The notes: a model not told the origin generated them from the sequence alone. 64,000 nucleotides of DNA from Nothophaeocryptopus gaeumannii (GCA_031771865.1 JASISA010000026.1:1240001-1304000); one strand, 5' to 3'. Numbered from the stretch's first letter, positions 10,434 to 22,698 are shown. A program made the numbers and translations.

Positions 10434-11006
10434 TCAAGCCGAGTCTCCCCATCCCAGCATCTCCTCCAACCTCTGCTTCGAGCTCTTCCCATTAACGCCA
10501 TCCAAAAGTCCTCTCTCCTTCACCTCTGCCACCATCTCCGCAAACTCCTCATCGCCCGCTTTACCCTTCATCTCGAACTCTTCCATATGTTCATTCAACC
10601 AAGCTATATCTCCGCCTGCAGGAGGCAAGATAAACCCTGCCTCAAGCCCCGCAGTCATACCTCCCAATATGATGCAGCTCCTCAAAGTGAAGTCCTGTGG
10701 CTTACCTCCCTTCACTGTGGGCATCGGAACTATGCCATTCCACGCGTCTTGGATCTCGACACAGAGCCGATCCCAATCTTGCTGTGTCCGCGAAGGGCCT
10801 ACGCGGACGTTGGCTACGATGTGGTTTCCCTGCCTTCTCTTTCCGCCGATATATGTCAAGTTGGTTGAAGTGTCTGTGAACTTGACTTGAACGAACATGC
10901 GCGGGGTGCTGAACTTGGTGGAATGGATCTTGGTGATGGCCTCGGCGAGCTCGTCCTGCTGGGAGGGAGTCAGGGTCACGACGTGCTGGATGTCGTAGAT
11001 GGGCAT
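10434..11006 (-). CDS. Tautomerase-fold protein (oxalocrotonate tautomerase-like)
   Basis: A single exon of 190 aa. It begins MPIYDIQHVVTLTPSQ, so Pro-2 becomes the N-terminal catalytic proline after Met removal, the hallmark of the 4-oxalocrotonate tautomerase superfamily. The next strand-helix-strand (DELAEAITKIHSTKF, then RMFVQVKFTD) and the second half (NHIVANVRVGPSRTQQDWDRL) fit the long fungal 'putative oxalocrotonate tautomerase' type. Such enzymes convert keto-enol substrates of aromatic or haloacrylate breakdown; the actual substrate is unknown. The C-terminal third is helical and charged and extends beyond the fold. Cytosolic by lack of signal. No operon-like partner nearby. Confidence 0.75.
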   Translation of the reverse strand: MPIYDIQHVVTLTPSQQDELAEAITKIHSTKFSTPRMFVQVKFTDTSTNLTYIGGKRRQGNHIVANVRVGPSRTQQDWDRLCVEIQDAWNGIVPMPTVKGGKPQDFTLRSCIILGGMTAGLEAGFILPPAGGDIAWLNEHMEEFEMKGKAGDEEFAEMVAEVKERGLLDGVNGKSSKQRLEEMLGWGDSA

Positions 11007-11706
11007 TGTGGCAGGTTCGTGGAGGTTTTGATGAAGTAGTCGGAGAGTCGCGAAGAGGGTTTAGGTAGTTGAAAGGTCCCTCGGGTCGGTGTCGATAGTG
11101 GACAAAGTCTGGTTGATGCGGTTCCCGTGATTACTTTATCTTGGAAGATTCGTTGGTCGTGTCAGTAGGACAGAGCGATCGAGTGTATGGGTCAAGGTCT
11201 AATCTAGAAGGAGTTCAGTAGAACTAATCCAATGCCCGCATGCATGATGACGCCCCGCTTGAGGCAGAATGGAGCTGAGAATAAGGTGAAGTTTCCTGTC
11301 GACCGCAACTGAGCCCTTTCCAAGGCAGAGACCACACAATCAAAGGACTAACAAATGCAGGACGGAGGTAGTGATCTCCCATGTAACAGCGTTCAATAGC
11401 CCATCTCGAGGGCTTGAAGAGTACGTGCATTTGGCGAAACGACGAGACGACGACGAGGAGAAGATGGATGATCTGCAAACTTGAACGCAATTCCAGTGAG
11501 ATAGGCCACCTCACTTTGATGAATTCCAAGTTGAGTGCAGTGCGCGGGCTCTGTGAAAGTTCCTTTGCATTATTGCAAGGAGACAGGTCGAGCCTCGAGC
11601 CCGGAGGCCTGGGCAGTGCCAAGCCGAAGGAGAGAAGCTCAGCAGGACTTCACCTCTTGTGATCTACGAACACACATACCTTCCCGCTCACACTACCCAC
11701 ACTGCT
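11007..11706. other. Intergenic, nothing recognised
   Basis: Upstream of the tautomerase and downstream of the next minus-strand gene. Short frames on both strands lack protein-like composition. Confidence 0.35.
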
Positions 11707-12755
11707 TCACGACATCATGGTGTCTCGTGAGGTCGGCGGAGTTGGATAGGCATCCTCCATCTTCTCGGCATTATTCACCACCTCCTCTGCCGCCGCTTCG
11801 ACTCGTGCCTTCTCCGCTTCCTGCTCTTCTTCGAGACGAATCGCCTTTTCGATCGGATCCTCTTCGTCGCCGTCGAACTTGAGAACGAAATCCACATCGC
11901 CATAGTCGTCTAGCCCGAGCCTCTTCATCTCCCCATCAACCGTCTCTTCCCCGTTGTCCGATGCCGCTGTCGAGACCTCAGCCGCTTCTGCTTCAACGGA
12001 GACCTCTGTTGGGAGGTTCTGCCTCACAAAGTCCAGCATGACCCTATTCCCTGCTTTCAAGTCCTTGACGGCGCCTTTATCTGCATTGAGCGTATTCAGA
12101 ACGTCGTTCGCTTTGATGAGAAAGTACTCCGAGAGATCTTAACTACCAGCGACTGTGGATAGTAGCTGTAAAGTTTCGACACGGGTGTAATTGGGAACAT
12201 ATGCATGCTCGAGCAGCTGTAGGCAGCCTTCGCGACACTCGAGATATTTCCTGTCTCGATAGAGCAGTCGAAGCTGTGCAGTCAGCGTGTTAGCTTGGGT
12301 CACGTCGTCGGCTTCTCCACTTTGAGTCTAACGAAAGAGGCATTGGAGTTTGAGTACGAGGGCATGGTCGGAAGTAGAAAGGTCGAGATGCGGAAAGACA
12401 CTTACATGATTGTTCCACGAGTGGTACATCTTGGCAACGTTAGAGTATGGGATGTTTGGTTCTTCTCTTAGCTTGGAGGTTTCGGGGTTTGCGGTGGAGG
12501 TATGGGCAGTTGCTGACAGTTGTTAGTCAATTCCACCCGGGAAAAGAACGCTCAAACACTCGACAAACCTGGACGTTCTGGAAGAACAGTCTCCATACTG
12601 CGCAAGTCGTCTGAGGTACCAGAGGCCCCAGGTGAGAGCGGTGCACCTTCAGGTCGGTCGAACATGTTTTCAAGCAACTCGGGCCCTCCAGCACGCTTCC
12701 TTTCCTTCTTCCGTCTCTTTGAATAGATTGGATCGTGGCTTGATTCTTGGTTCAT
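11707..12755 (-). pseudogene. Unrecognised three-exon gene with one internal stop
   Basis: Exons 12569-12755, 12406-12512 and 12327 downwards are joined by introns with good signals (56 bp with branch CTAAC; 78 bp with GTAAGT). The joined frame reads SKLREEPNIPYSNVAKMYHS, LLYRDRKYLECREGCLQLL and NYTRVETLQLLSTVAGS. It then meets TAA at 12139-12141. After it the same frame continues as DLSEYFLIKANDVLNTL, NRVMLDFVRQNLP and a highly acidic C-terminus ending at 11707. The text after the stop is plainly protein-like, so a Gln codon (CAA) probably became TAA. The helical repeats with LYRDRKYLECREG resemble a TPR-type scaffold, but I do not recognise the family. The allele may make a shortened product. 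Confidence 0.5.
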
Positions 12756-13003
12756 GTTTCTGGAGGCGTACCACTCGATTTCTTAAATGGTACCTTTCAA
12801 ATTCGAGATTGGACTATTTGTACTGGAATACAGTCCACTTCAGGCGTCTCAAACACTTCAAGACGCACCATGCATGCAGCAAACCGAGCAAACGGCGTAG
12901 CTGCACCGTCAAGGCTCGAGCGGTTTGATCGTATTCGGCTGAACAATGCGAGCAAGTATTTCCACCACGTAGCTTGCTATTCCACCTCGAGCAAAGCAGG
13001 GTG

Positions 13004-13138
13004 TCTTCAGTCAACAGTGACAGTCGATTTACGACTGGACAGACGAAAGATTGGCGGAGCATGTCCGCGTTGTTGTAGCAAACAAGCAAGCTCGTCTATC
13101 TTCAATCAACAATGACGGTCGATTTGCGATCGGGAGAC
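13004..13138. repeat. Pair of ~40-bp direct repeats
   Basis: A 41-bp stretch (13004-13044) recurs in diverged form at 13099-13138. Both have the order TCTTCA-TCAACA-TGAC-GTCGATTT-CGA, and most differences are transitions. They lie in a 0.8-kb gene-poor stretch before the USP-like locus. Origin unknown. Confidence 0.5.
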
Positions 13139-13580
13139 CGGGAGGTAGTTGGAACATGCTTAAGGCTCCTCCTGAAAGACACACTATGTTTGTATAGTTC
13201 GAGTGAATGCCGGACAATTCTGTCTGTTTGCTCTATTCTTTGAGGTTGTTGGAAAGGAGCCTTCTTGGTGAACGTACTTATGCTCAACAGCTTCTCATGC
13301 TTTCCCTCTAACCACAGCCTGATCACTCATCGTTGCCAACCAACTTGTCCATCGTTCCAAGCAGCTTGTCCATCGTTGAAACTCCAATCGTCCATCAATC
13401 ACCTCGGTGTACAGAAAGATTTCAGAGAGCTGAGAAGCAGCCAAAGATCTTCCAGAAGGAACCAAGGCCGAGAAGCAGCGACAAGTCTACCGCAAGAATC
13501 AAGAGGGCCGAGTCTACAGGATCTACGGAAAGAATCAAGAGTGTTGAGAAGCAACTTCAAGTCTATTCAAAGAATCAAGC

Positions 13581-16500
13581 GTGTCCCAAGAAAAGATGAT
13601 TTGGTTCGGAAAGGGTAGGGGCAAGAAGCCCGCTGCCAATCCTACTACATCGACCAGAGCCAGTGGAAGTGCTGCCAATCTCACGCCGCCGGCCAGGCCC
13701 AATGAAAGTGCAGTTACAGCTCCTGCTCGACAAAACGATACACATCTCGTCTACCCTGGTGGTCGCGCTGCCCAAGTCAATGGCACCGTTACGCCGCCGG
13801 GGTATGATGCTGATGCTGAGGCGCCTGCGGCTCATGAGGTCGAATGCAGCGAAGAAGGCACCAATCGCTTGCGATTCCAAGAAGCAGTCACCAACCGCAC
13901 GTTTGCAAACATACCAGGCCGCTCTCTGAAAGATGTGCTCTCTCCAGCGAAGAAGAGGTCGCTCTATGCTAGTGTCATCAGATGGGAAGGTTGTGATAAG
14001 ACGGTCTCGGCGAATCATCCATACCCGGAACCGTCAGGTTGGGGCTTCTTCTTCGCCTCTGAAGCCGACAGAATCAAGCCAGACAATTTCAAGACCACCC
14101 ATGGCGCGTCAAAAACGCCAAAAATGGCGCCGAAGCCGCGCATTGGTTCGCCAAGGACCCTGATTCAGGCAAAAGGGGCAAGAGCTTCCATATCGACGAG
14201 AACAATAAAGATGATCTTCTGGCGCGTTTCAAAAGAGCACTGGAGCATTTGCCAATCTCTATCATCGAGCTCACTCATGGTAGTCTGGAACACATCTTTG
14301 TCATGTGCCAACTGGAAGCTGCACAGGCTAGTGGCTTTCGCATGAGAGCCAACATCAGATTCTTCGACGACAGCAAAACAGGCAAGAACCCCTGTATTGG
14401 CGGTTATCTGGAGCTCATACACCCTGTTGCCGTCAAGTCTGAACGTCACCCCTGGCACTTGACTCTCAAGGAGCTGGACGAATCCGTAGAGGTCCCTGAT
14501 CCTCACCCTGCGTTCGACATTCGACTCACCGAAGGCTCCCAAGCACTCATGGCTGAAGAAAGTGTCTAGGCCTCAAAAAGCAAGAAATTGCATGCTTTGA
14601 AGGTCGGAAAGTACATTCAATCCCATTTCAGCTTCATCAGCGCCGACATCGCTCAAGCTAAGCTGCTCGTTGATGGAGTGGTCAAGAGATTTGGTCAGCC
14701 GCCGGTCAGGTCCCAGAAGACCAAGATAGGAGATCTGTCCTATATCGACTACAAGACCAAGAAGATCCGGCCGGTCGCAAAGGCATTGGCTGCTATGCCT
14801 TGGCTTCCCGAAATCGATGCGTCAAAGCTCTCCGACTCGTAGAGGAAGGCTGTGAAACAAGGCATTCAAACAGCTTTCCAAACTCGCAAAGACATGGCTT
14901 CGGCTTGGGAATGGGGCTGTTGGCTGGCTGATATGTTTCTCAAGTACGGTAACGAGGCCTTTTGCAACGGCGACTGCATGTGCGATGAACACGAGAAGGC
15001 TCTTATGATTCACGGCCGCGTTTCATGCGATCGCCCAACAACATGCATTCATTTACACTGGGTATCAACCTTGAAAGTCAACGGCCGCGTATGCTCTCGG
15101 TGTCGCAGGTCTTTGTAGCCCAGCAGCGTGCGCTCCAAACTTGACACTGGCAAGACTGATGATGTTGCCAGCTCTGCCAGAGCGACTCTACAGGAAGAAT
15201 TGGGCAAACCCAAGAAGGATCGTGGCAGCGCAACTTGGGCTCAACTCCGCAACAACATTGATCAATCATTGAGACATGAGAAGAACAGGACTCAACAGCA
15301 TGTCCAGCAGCAGGAAGCCCACGACATTACTTCTCTGTCTCAAGCTGACGTTGCGGCGCGGAGGGCTGCTAAAAAGATGGCTCTCGACGAGCTGGTCGCC
15401 CCTCTGAGACCTGCTTTTCGCCGCAACTTCAATGATGATCAGGAGTCTATCTTTGAGGACTCCTTCATGGTTTCTCATTGATTGCCTGAGCTTCACGAAA
15501 ACTGCGCCCATGGTCGTGTCCGGAGACGCGATTCATCCGGTAGCGCTGAGCAAGGACAATGTCCCTGGACAGCATGTGCCTGGCAACATAGCTCTTACAA
15601 AGAGATATGTCAACTTCTTGAAGGGCACTTGGCCAGCTATCGTACTCCTGCTACTTCACCGGCTCGACAAGGCTGTCGATTCGCGTGAGGTCAATGACCT
15701 AATTCGGCGGCTGGACTGCCTAGTGGTGATCCGTCGTCAGATTCCTTGGAGCGTCGCTGGTCGCAACAACTTCTTCACTCGGGACGTCATCAGAGGATTT
15801 CAGGCTCAGTGTCTGACCGGCGTTCCAACTGAGAAAGGCTGCAGCCAGCTCGATTTGGACTCAGTCTGGAAAGTTTTGATCTTCAAGAAAGACTCCCCGA
15901 CATCTGCTACTCCGAATCTAGGTTTGGTCCAGAAGTTCATCAAAGAGTTTGAGGAAGTTCATGCTGATGTACCAAACCTCCCTCGACTTTTCGACGTTCC
16001 TTATCCTTTCAAAGGTGGTCCAAATCCGAAGGAGTGGAGCTGGTCACTGGTTTATGCGTACTTTTCCTTCAAGCTCCGTGTGCTGAAGACGAAGTGCAAC
16101 CGGTATTGGATCACTACGATCACTGTCACGCAGCTGATATGTGTGATCTTCTACATCCTGTTCCTTCCACGCAGCCATTCGCTCAGGAAACAGGCACTTC
16201 TCCGATTACCTGTCTGCTTCTTCACGCAGACTCCGCTCAGTATGTCCATTGGTAAACGTACCCACGGACAGCAGATGACTTGCGGCTTGCCCGAGGGCTC
16301 TCTGTACTTTGGCGACTTCTTGAATCGCGACTGCAACGTCTTACCCGAGCCGTGGCTCACAAATGCCGCAAAACGCAATTGGGACGATCAAGTTCAAAGC
16401 ATTCGCGAGGACTTCCGTACCAACCTAAAACAAGCCAATCCTGGCTACTGGGACTCGGCTCTGCATCCCTTGAACGCGTCGCTCATCAGACGCTTCATCA

Positions 16501-18550
16501 TCGACGCTCCAGTCAGATTCTTGGTTCCAGGAGAAGGGGACGACGAGGAATCCGCGAATGAAGATGTCGTTGGTGGATCACGCTCCTCTAGCATTTCTTC
16601 AGTCGCTTCTTCTGACCAGGGCGGTGACTTTGGTCAGGGCGGCGAGTCCGATCGAGGCGGCGAGTTTGATCATGGCAGCGATTCCAACCAAGTCGGCAAC
16701 AATTGGCAGTCCATGGACATTTCACGCCTGCCCAACATGAGAATCTTGCCCAATCTTAGTCTCTTCCACTGGAACAGGATTCTGCCGCTTCCTGGGATGC
16801 TTATCGCAAGGATGGCCATCGAACACCTCTGGCTGATGTGCTCATCTCGCAAACAATGGTCGAAACCATGTGCCCGCAGAGCGGCTGCAAGGTCATCAAT
16901 CGTGGTTATGCTCATGAGTCCATGATCTATCTGGAATTTCCTGACGACGTTCAAGAAGGTGATCATTTCACCCTGAATGAGCTGTTGGACCACTGGAAGC
17001 TCGAGAAGCTACATGGAGGCTCAGGGCGGACGTGCGATCGTGATGCTGGTCACATGAAGGCAAAAGAGACCCATCGCAGAATCAGCAAGCCCGGAGACCT
17101 CGTTGTCTTTGCTATGCGGCGTGCTTTCAGTGAAGATGGCCCATTGCTCCTGAATCACGTCGAGGCTCCTGATACCATCGACCTGAAGCCTTACATGGAC
17201 GCTGCTGAGTTGCCATCCAACAAGCTCCACAAGCAGACATTCACTGAGAAGGACACCAAATACCGTCTTCGCTTCTTGGACCACTACAGTCACAGAAAAA
17301 GGCATTACATGGCGTACTCCGATCAAAGCAAGACCAACGAAACGCACTGGGCTATGTTCGATGGATTCAAGAAGTACCCGAAGAAGAAAGTTCCTGCTGA
17401 GGGTGCTGCCGAAGGGGACGTTGTTCACTTTGCGATCTACGAGCGTGTTAGGGGCTCGAATCCCGCTGTGAGCAACGAAGCAGCCGCCGGTAAGCGCAGG
17501 TACAGCAAAGATCCTCAGACTGGTCATCAGCCTCAGAACGAAACCGGAAGGCCTAAAACCTCAAGAGGCCCGAAGGCCGTGGAACAAGGTTCTTCGAGCA
17601 GTAACACTCTCGGAGCGACTTCAAGCGATACGTTCCCTGGAATGCCTCAACACCCTGGTTCGTTTGGCAGCGAAGATGCTCTTCGCGATGCTCTCGGCAA
17701 CAAACGAAAGGATCGCCCGGACACCACGCAATCCACTGTCAAGCCTCTGAATCAGAATCCCAGGCTCGCTGGTGCCAACGATGCCACTCATGGCCGAGCT
17801 CAGCCTTCAATGTCTGAGGAGCAGAGAGAGATGGAGCACTTGAGAGCCCAGAATTCCAGCCTCATCGCAGCTCTCGCTGCAGAACAAAGAGGACGCAGAT
17901 CAACAGAACAGGAGATGATGACGGAGATCGGCGACCTCAGACGGCGGCTCGCTACCAAGCAGCGTTCTGAGCAAGGCTCAACGAACCTGGCCCACATTGC
18001 AGCAATCAAGGAGCAGATTCGGCAACTGAACGAGGATCGAGAACACCAGGCGAAGAAAGTCGAGAGCCAGACGAGTACCTTCCAGGGAAGCCTAGACAGG
18101 GCTACCCGAAAGATTAACGAGCTCGTGCCGCGATACAACGAACTTTCGGCGGAGCTCAAAGGCATTGGGCAGGAGCTTGAGAACCTCGAAGCTCAGCAGC
18201 AGACCTATCAGAACCGGATCGACCAGATCGCTGAGATTGAGCGGATCGCAGACCAAAGCTATGACCACAACATGACCCTCCTCGACGCAAGCCTGAGAAC
18301 ATTGGAAGACACGCTGCCGGAGGAGCCAGGAAGGCAGGAGGAGGAGGAGCGGAAGGAGGAGCGGAAGGAGGAGCGGAAGGAGGAGCGGAAGGAGGAGGAT
18401 GAGGACATGGATTTTGGTGTGAGTGAGACTGGGGCATATGGTGATGGATGGCGTGGCGATGGGCGGGATGATGACGATGGCCAGTCAGGCAGCGGGATGG
18501 GCACTCGCACGGAGGAGAGCCTCTTTGGGTCTGAGCAGTCTGAGCTATGA
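13581..18550 (+). pseudogene. USP-like (ubiquitin-specific protease) gene, multiply interrupted
   Basis: Protein-like sequence runs on the plus strand for 5 kb but changes frame near 14110, 15480 and 16790. One frame also carries in-frame TAG at 14567, 14840 and 15116 and TGA at 15479. Blocks include WGFFFASEADRIKPDNF, ISIIELTHGSLEHIFVMCQL, SAWEWGCWLADMFLKYGNEA, and an intact 1.7-kb 3' frame from about 16838. That frame has CPQSGCKVINRGY, a Cys pair CDRDAGH, PGDLVVFAMRRAF and VEAPDTIDLKPYMD. The His-box HYMAYSDQSKTNETHWAMF is the C-terminal catalytic signature of UCH-fold deubiquitinases. The N-terminal Cys box is not recognisable. A coiled coil (about 17820-18290) and a KEER repeat follow. 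It could be a dead deubiquitinase-like gene, or one with unusual introns; the in-frame stops favour death. Confidence 0.65.
18343..18396 (+). repeat. 12-bp tandem repeat coding Glu/Lys/Arg
   Basis: About four copies of a GAAGGAGGAGCG unit encode (KEER)n near the C-terminus of the USP-like frame. The unit is a multiple of three, so copy number can change without frame loss. The product is a charged single-helix type linker. Confidence 0.85.
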
Positions 18551-21285
18551 GGAGAGATGGATGATGAGAGATGATTGACGAGTGATGTAGCTTTGACTAG
18601 CATTGCATTTTCAACAATCAGACTTTGAGCTCCCTTCTTGTGTCTGCGATCCTTGGTCTTCTCTGCAGGACTGCCGCGTCATCAGCCAAGGCTGCAGGAC
18701 TGTTCTTCCAGCGATTCAGCTTCTACTCTTGTCTTGTGAATTGTTGCTCCTAGCTCGATAGGTATTCGTACGGTGTCTGGAAGGCGCCTCGACTTTGGTG
18801 GAGTCGTTGGCTTTGCTTGATGACTGCGCTCGCATTCGATCGCGATGCCAGGTTTCGGGCCGAATCTTCGCGTGTGTTGACGATGTCGCGTGCTGGCAAG
18901 CAGTAGAAGAGGAAGGAGCGAACGCGGCTGTGAATCTGGTATGGACGCCGAACGCAGCAATTTTCAACCTCACCTCGCGAAGGTGCCTGCTCGTAGACCT
19001 GGCGACCGATCTGCTCCATGGGTGAGACGTTGCTCATTAGCATGAATGAAAAGTTATCCTGTCCTTGTACGAGCCAGAGGTACACTTCCGACACCATCTC
19101 TCCAGCGTCCTCCGCCTGAGCTGTCGAAAAGCGCTGTGTGCGAGCTCTGTTCAACTTATTCAAGAAGAGATTGACTGTTCTTCCATCATCATCTTCAAAA
19201 GTCTATTCAATTTCCCATCGTGCTTTGCTTAGGAGGGTGTAGCCAGCGGAACGAGAAGAGACTTCTTGGTACGCCCTACCATAAGCGGTCTAGAGCGCAC
19301 GGGCCTTTCGCAGCCAGCATAAAACTTCGAGCAATCTCGAAATCTGAACAACTCAGCGATTGTAAGTTCCATCAATGTACCCCCTACACTTCCACTTCAT
19401 AGCATACTGACAGACATGTAGTTACTTCGTAAGTACTCGAGGCACTCCACGACGACACGCCGGCCGCTAATAACTCCACAGATGGAATCATTGTAAGTAC
19501 TTCTGCTCAACACCACCACCAGGACTTTTCTGACACCAAAGTAGTCTATATGTATCATCCACAACCGAACTCTTTTCAAGAGCCTCGGACTCCAACCAGG
19601 CTGATGAGTCGAACCGCGGTGCCCAAGAGTGATGCCGCTATGTTGGCAGCTTGCTGTCGATGGTGATGATCTCGCCCTGCTCGAGCGCCTGGCTTCGGCC
19701 GGCTCACGCAGGTGGGTGCTGTCGGTCGTCTGACTGGTCCTTTTTACTTTTCATCAAGAGCTTGGTCATTGAACTGAGGTTTGGAGAAGAGTCTGCTGAG
19801 TATTAGAAAGAGCTTGGTACTGGTGGTGGTGGCTTGGGCGAGACAATACACTGAGGGTCATGCTGCAGTCGGGAGTGGCCTCGATTCCACGATGTCATAT
19901 GCGCCTACTGTCTCCCATACGCGTGCTGTCGCAACAACGCGTCCACATCGCCTTCGTCCTGCTGCCGCAAGCAACCCACAGAACCTCGCACGAGAATCCC
20001 GCACTGTGCGCGATGGGCTTGGCGCTTTCTTGCCTCAGGCGCACAAATTGCACAGAACGTCGAAGACACCACCTGCTCCTCCGGCCACGGTTTCTTCTCC
20101 GCGCAGCCCCGCCCTGTCTCGACGCTAGATGCGCTTCGACAAGCGACGTCTTGAAAGCTCAAAGCGGGAAGGACGGACGGCAAGAAGAACTTGTCCTCTG
20201 GCTCGCACATAAGACGGAAGCGATGTGGCTTGAGCATGACAAGTTCCATCCCTCCAGAAACTCGTTATGGGGAACTCTGTTGCCAGCGCGATGCCCATGG
20301 GTACCAAAGCGCAGCCGCCTTCCGGACCTGTCAGTAAAGCGTTGGAGAGGTGTGCGGCGGCCCATATCATTGAGCTACCATACGTTCGAGCCACAACTCA
20401 CCAAGCTGAACCTCAAGGAGGTACATCCTTCAACAACAGCCAGTTGCTATTCATAAGGCCCAGAGCTCAGTATTTCCGGTGTGAGAATGCAGGTAAGTTG
20501 GTCATTGCCGAGCTAGGTTGTCGTACAAAACGATGACTGGATAATGCACTCGTTGTACTAGATCTGATAGTCGAGGTGTATGCTCTGTCCCTCTACTCAA
20601 TGTTTCTAGGTTATGCCGCCTCGGATTATCTCTCGATTCCTTAGTTGGTGACGGCTTTGCAGAGAGCTCGAGCTCGGACTCTGCATGAACGTAATTGTCT
20701 GGCTCATGCTGCTGTTGGACCATCTTGCCTGCAATGTGCTCACGCGGAAACTCGAGCTTTAAACCGCACCGAAGTCTTCTAGCAGCAACTGCGTCTTACC
20801 ATTCGATTGGCACACATCCAACAGGATTTTCCTTAGATAATGATTCCCAATGCGGTCACTCAAAATCTGCGATGTTCGGCAGCTACTCTGCTCTGGTGTC
20901 TCGCACTGTTCCCGATTTGCAAAGCGAAACCTGCAGCGCACCCTCAGCGACAAGCATGAGCTATCCTCCACTTTGAGGCTACTTCCTCACTGTCGTTATC
21001 AGCTGGGCTGCCGAGTTCTCAACCAGACAGAAATGTCTCGATTTACGGTCCAGAGATTCTGTCGGGCACTCGATCCAGGAGTTCTATGCCATCGTAAACG
21101 TCTGCAGGCAGACCCGGCTTCTGATTATGCTTTCCTCACGATTGTTGCCTATTGCGCTGCTAGCCTCTTAGTTGGGAGGTATTACTCGTTGTCCACTTGC
21201 GAAGGCACTACACCCGCCACTTTTCGCTCTTTGCGCTGAGCAGCCTTTCTGTCTCCATCCACCTGACTGACTCTTGCACTGGCTT
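18551..21285. other. 2.7-kb stretch without an assigned gene
   Basis: Several frames of 60-200 codons overlap on both strands (for example minus 18750-19163 and plus 19860-20456). None carries a recognisable motif or a consistent extended frame. The stretch includes the microexon locus described separately (19175-19666). Some of it may be eroded gene sequence. Confidence 0.35.
19175..19666 (+). other. Candidate spliced transcript with 7- and 11-nt microexons
   Basis: Three full donors (GTAAGT at 19362, 19429 and 19493) alternate with three acceptors preceded by branch-like TACTGAC, CTAATAAC and TCTGAC. The acceptors end at 19421, 19481 and 19541 (or 19544, a NAGNAG pair). The implied introns are 60, 53 and 49-52 bp, and the pieces between them are 7 nt (19422-19428) and 11 nt (19482-19492). 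Joined, the frame stays open from about 19175 through both microexons (7+11=18 nt) to TGA at 19664, reading LSDFTSWNH then YMYHPQPNSFQEPRTPTRL. No ATG opens that frame upstream; the second microexon itself begins with ATG in another phase. It could be a coding gene missing its first exon, a spliced leader region, or chance. Confidence 0.4.
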
Positions 21286-22698
21286 CTATTCCGCCCTCCT
21301 CCTCGGCTCAATCGCCCTCGGCCTCTCGACCACATCAATATGCGCACTCATATTCGTCAGCCACGAATCCCCAGTCTTCAAACTCGGCGTCTTATGCCCC
21401 GCAAAGAGGAAGCTCAATGGAAACCCGTAATCGAAAGGATAAGCATCTTCAATCTCCTCAATCTCCTTTGGCGAAAGCTTGAGGCTCAAAGCTTCAATGT
21501 TACCTGTCAAAAAGATTAGCACCTCGTATTCATACATTTCAAGGACGGAAATCTGCTGCGAACGACTGACCTTTCAAATGTTCAATTTTCCGACCACCAA
21601 CGATGGGAAAGACATGAGGTGCTTTATGCATCACATACGCCAGCGCGACGCTCGTCATAGCCATTCCTCTGTTCTTTGCAACCTTCTCGAGGACCTTCGA
21701 CACGGCGACGATCTTCTCCGATGGAGGGCCCGCTGCTCTGCCACCTTGGCTTTCCCTCTGAGCTTCCGTCTTGAACTGGCCTCCGCCGAGTGGGCCCCAT
21801 GGAGCGAGACCCATACCTTCGGACTCGCACATTGGGAGGATGTCGCGCTCGAAGTCTCGATCCGCGGCGCTGTGTCACGTCAGTCATTAGAGCTGCCGAA
21901 GAGACCAGGCGACTGACCTCCATTGACCCTGATACACCACGAATTGACGCAGGCCATGATCACGAGCCCACTGGTTTGCCTTGGAGACGATCCAAGCTGG
22001 CGTATCAGAGACTCCAAGATACAGGATCTTGCCTTGGTCCGCGAGTGTGTTGAGAGACTTCATTACCTCTTGCACTGGAGTCGAGAAGTCCCACTGTTCA
22101 AAGGGCAAGTCAGCACATCTGTCTGGCCCATCGCAACTTGTGCAAGGCGCTGCTACTTACGAAATGGACGTATAGGATGTCAATATAGCTCGTCCTGAGC
22201 TTCTTCAAGCTCGCCTCGACACTCATAATCATCGACTTGGCCTGATTACCGACAAAGTTGCTCTGAATGACCTTGGAATTGTCGGCGCCCATTCTGAATC
22301 GATAGTTCGACGAGTACTGTTCACTCATCAGTCAGCTCCATCTTCAACCTTGCCTTGAACCGCCGTCTCAAGTTCAGGTCACAACTCACCTTCGTCCCCA
22401 CCACCATCTCATCCCTAACCCCCCTCTGCTCCATCCACTCCCCAATCCATTTCTCACTCTCCTCATTCTGATACAGACTCGCCGTATCGATGAAGTTTCC
22501 CCCAGCAGCATGGAACTCATCCAACACGACAAAGGCGGTTTCCTTGCTGCATTCTCCCATGAAAGACGACCAGGCTTCGCCGAAATTCATGGTTCCGAGA
22601 CAGAGGGGCGAGACTTTGAGGCCGCAGGAGGGGGAGAGGGGGCGGTGATAGGCTAGGAGGGAGGAGGACAGTGGAGCACGAGGGGGGATTGTTGTCAT
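21286..22698 (-). CDS. Aldo/keto reductase, aryl-alcohol dehydrogenase type
   Basis: Five exons on the minus strand: 22390-22698, 22161-22316, 21918-22093, 21571-21869 and 21286-21503. They give 385 aa in one frame, with introns of 48-73 bp. I start at MTTIPP (22698), because the 49 upstream codons are unlike the family. Seen in order: CGLKVSPLCLGTMNFGEAW, the catalytic Asp/Tyr block GNFIDTASLYQNEESE, the Lys in EMVVGTK, the substrate-binding SYIDILYVHFW, LGVSDTPAWIVSKANQWA, and the NADPH-binding region PIVGGRKIEHLKGNIEAL. This is the AAD14/norA clade, NADP(H) reductases of aromatic aldehydes. The norA name comes from aflatoxin clusters, but no polyketide synthase is nearby, so a general detoxifying role is more likely. 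Cytosolic. Confidence 0.88.

Noticed and set aside
15432..16925. A membrane segment (ICVIFYILFL-type run near 16140) in the USP-like locus
   Set aside because: The locus changes frame in this area and alternative frames are equally open, so the hydrophobic run may be an out-of-frame reading.
21286..22698. norA-like reductase as part of a secondary-metabolite cluster
   Set aside because: No polyketide synthase, NRPS, P450 or pathway regulator is visible in the window.
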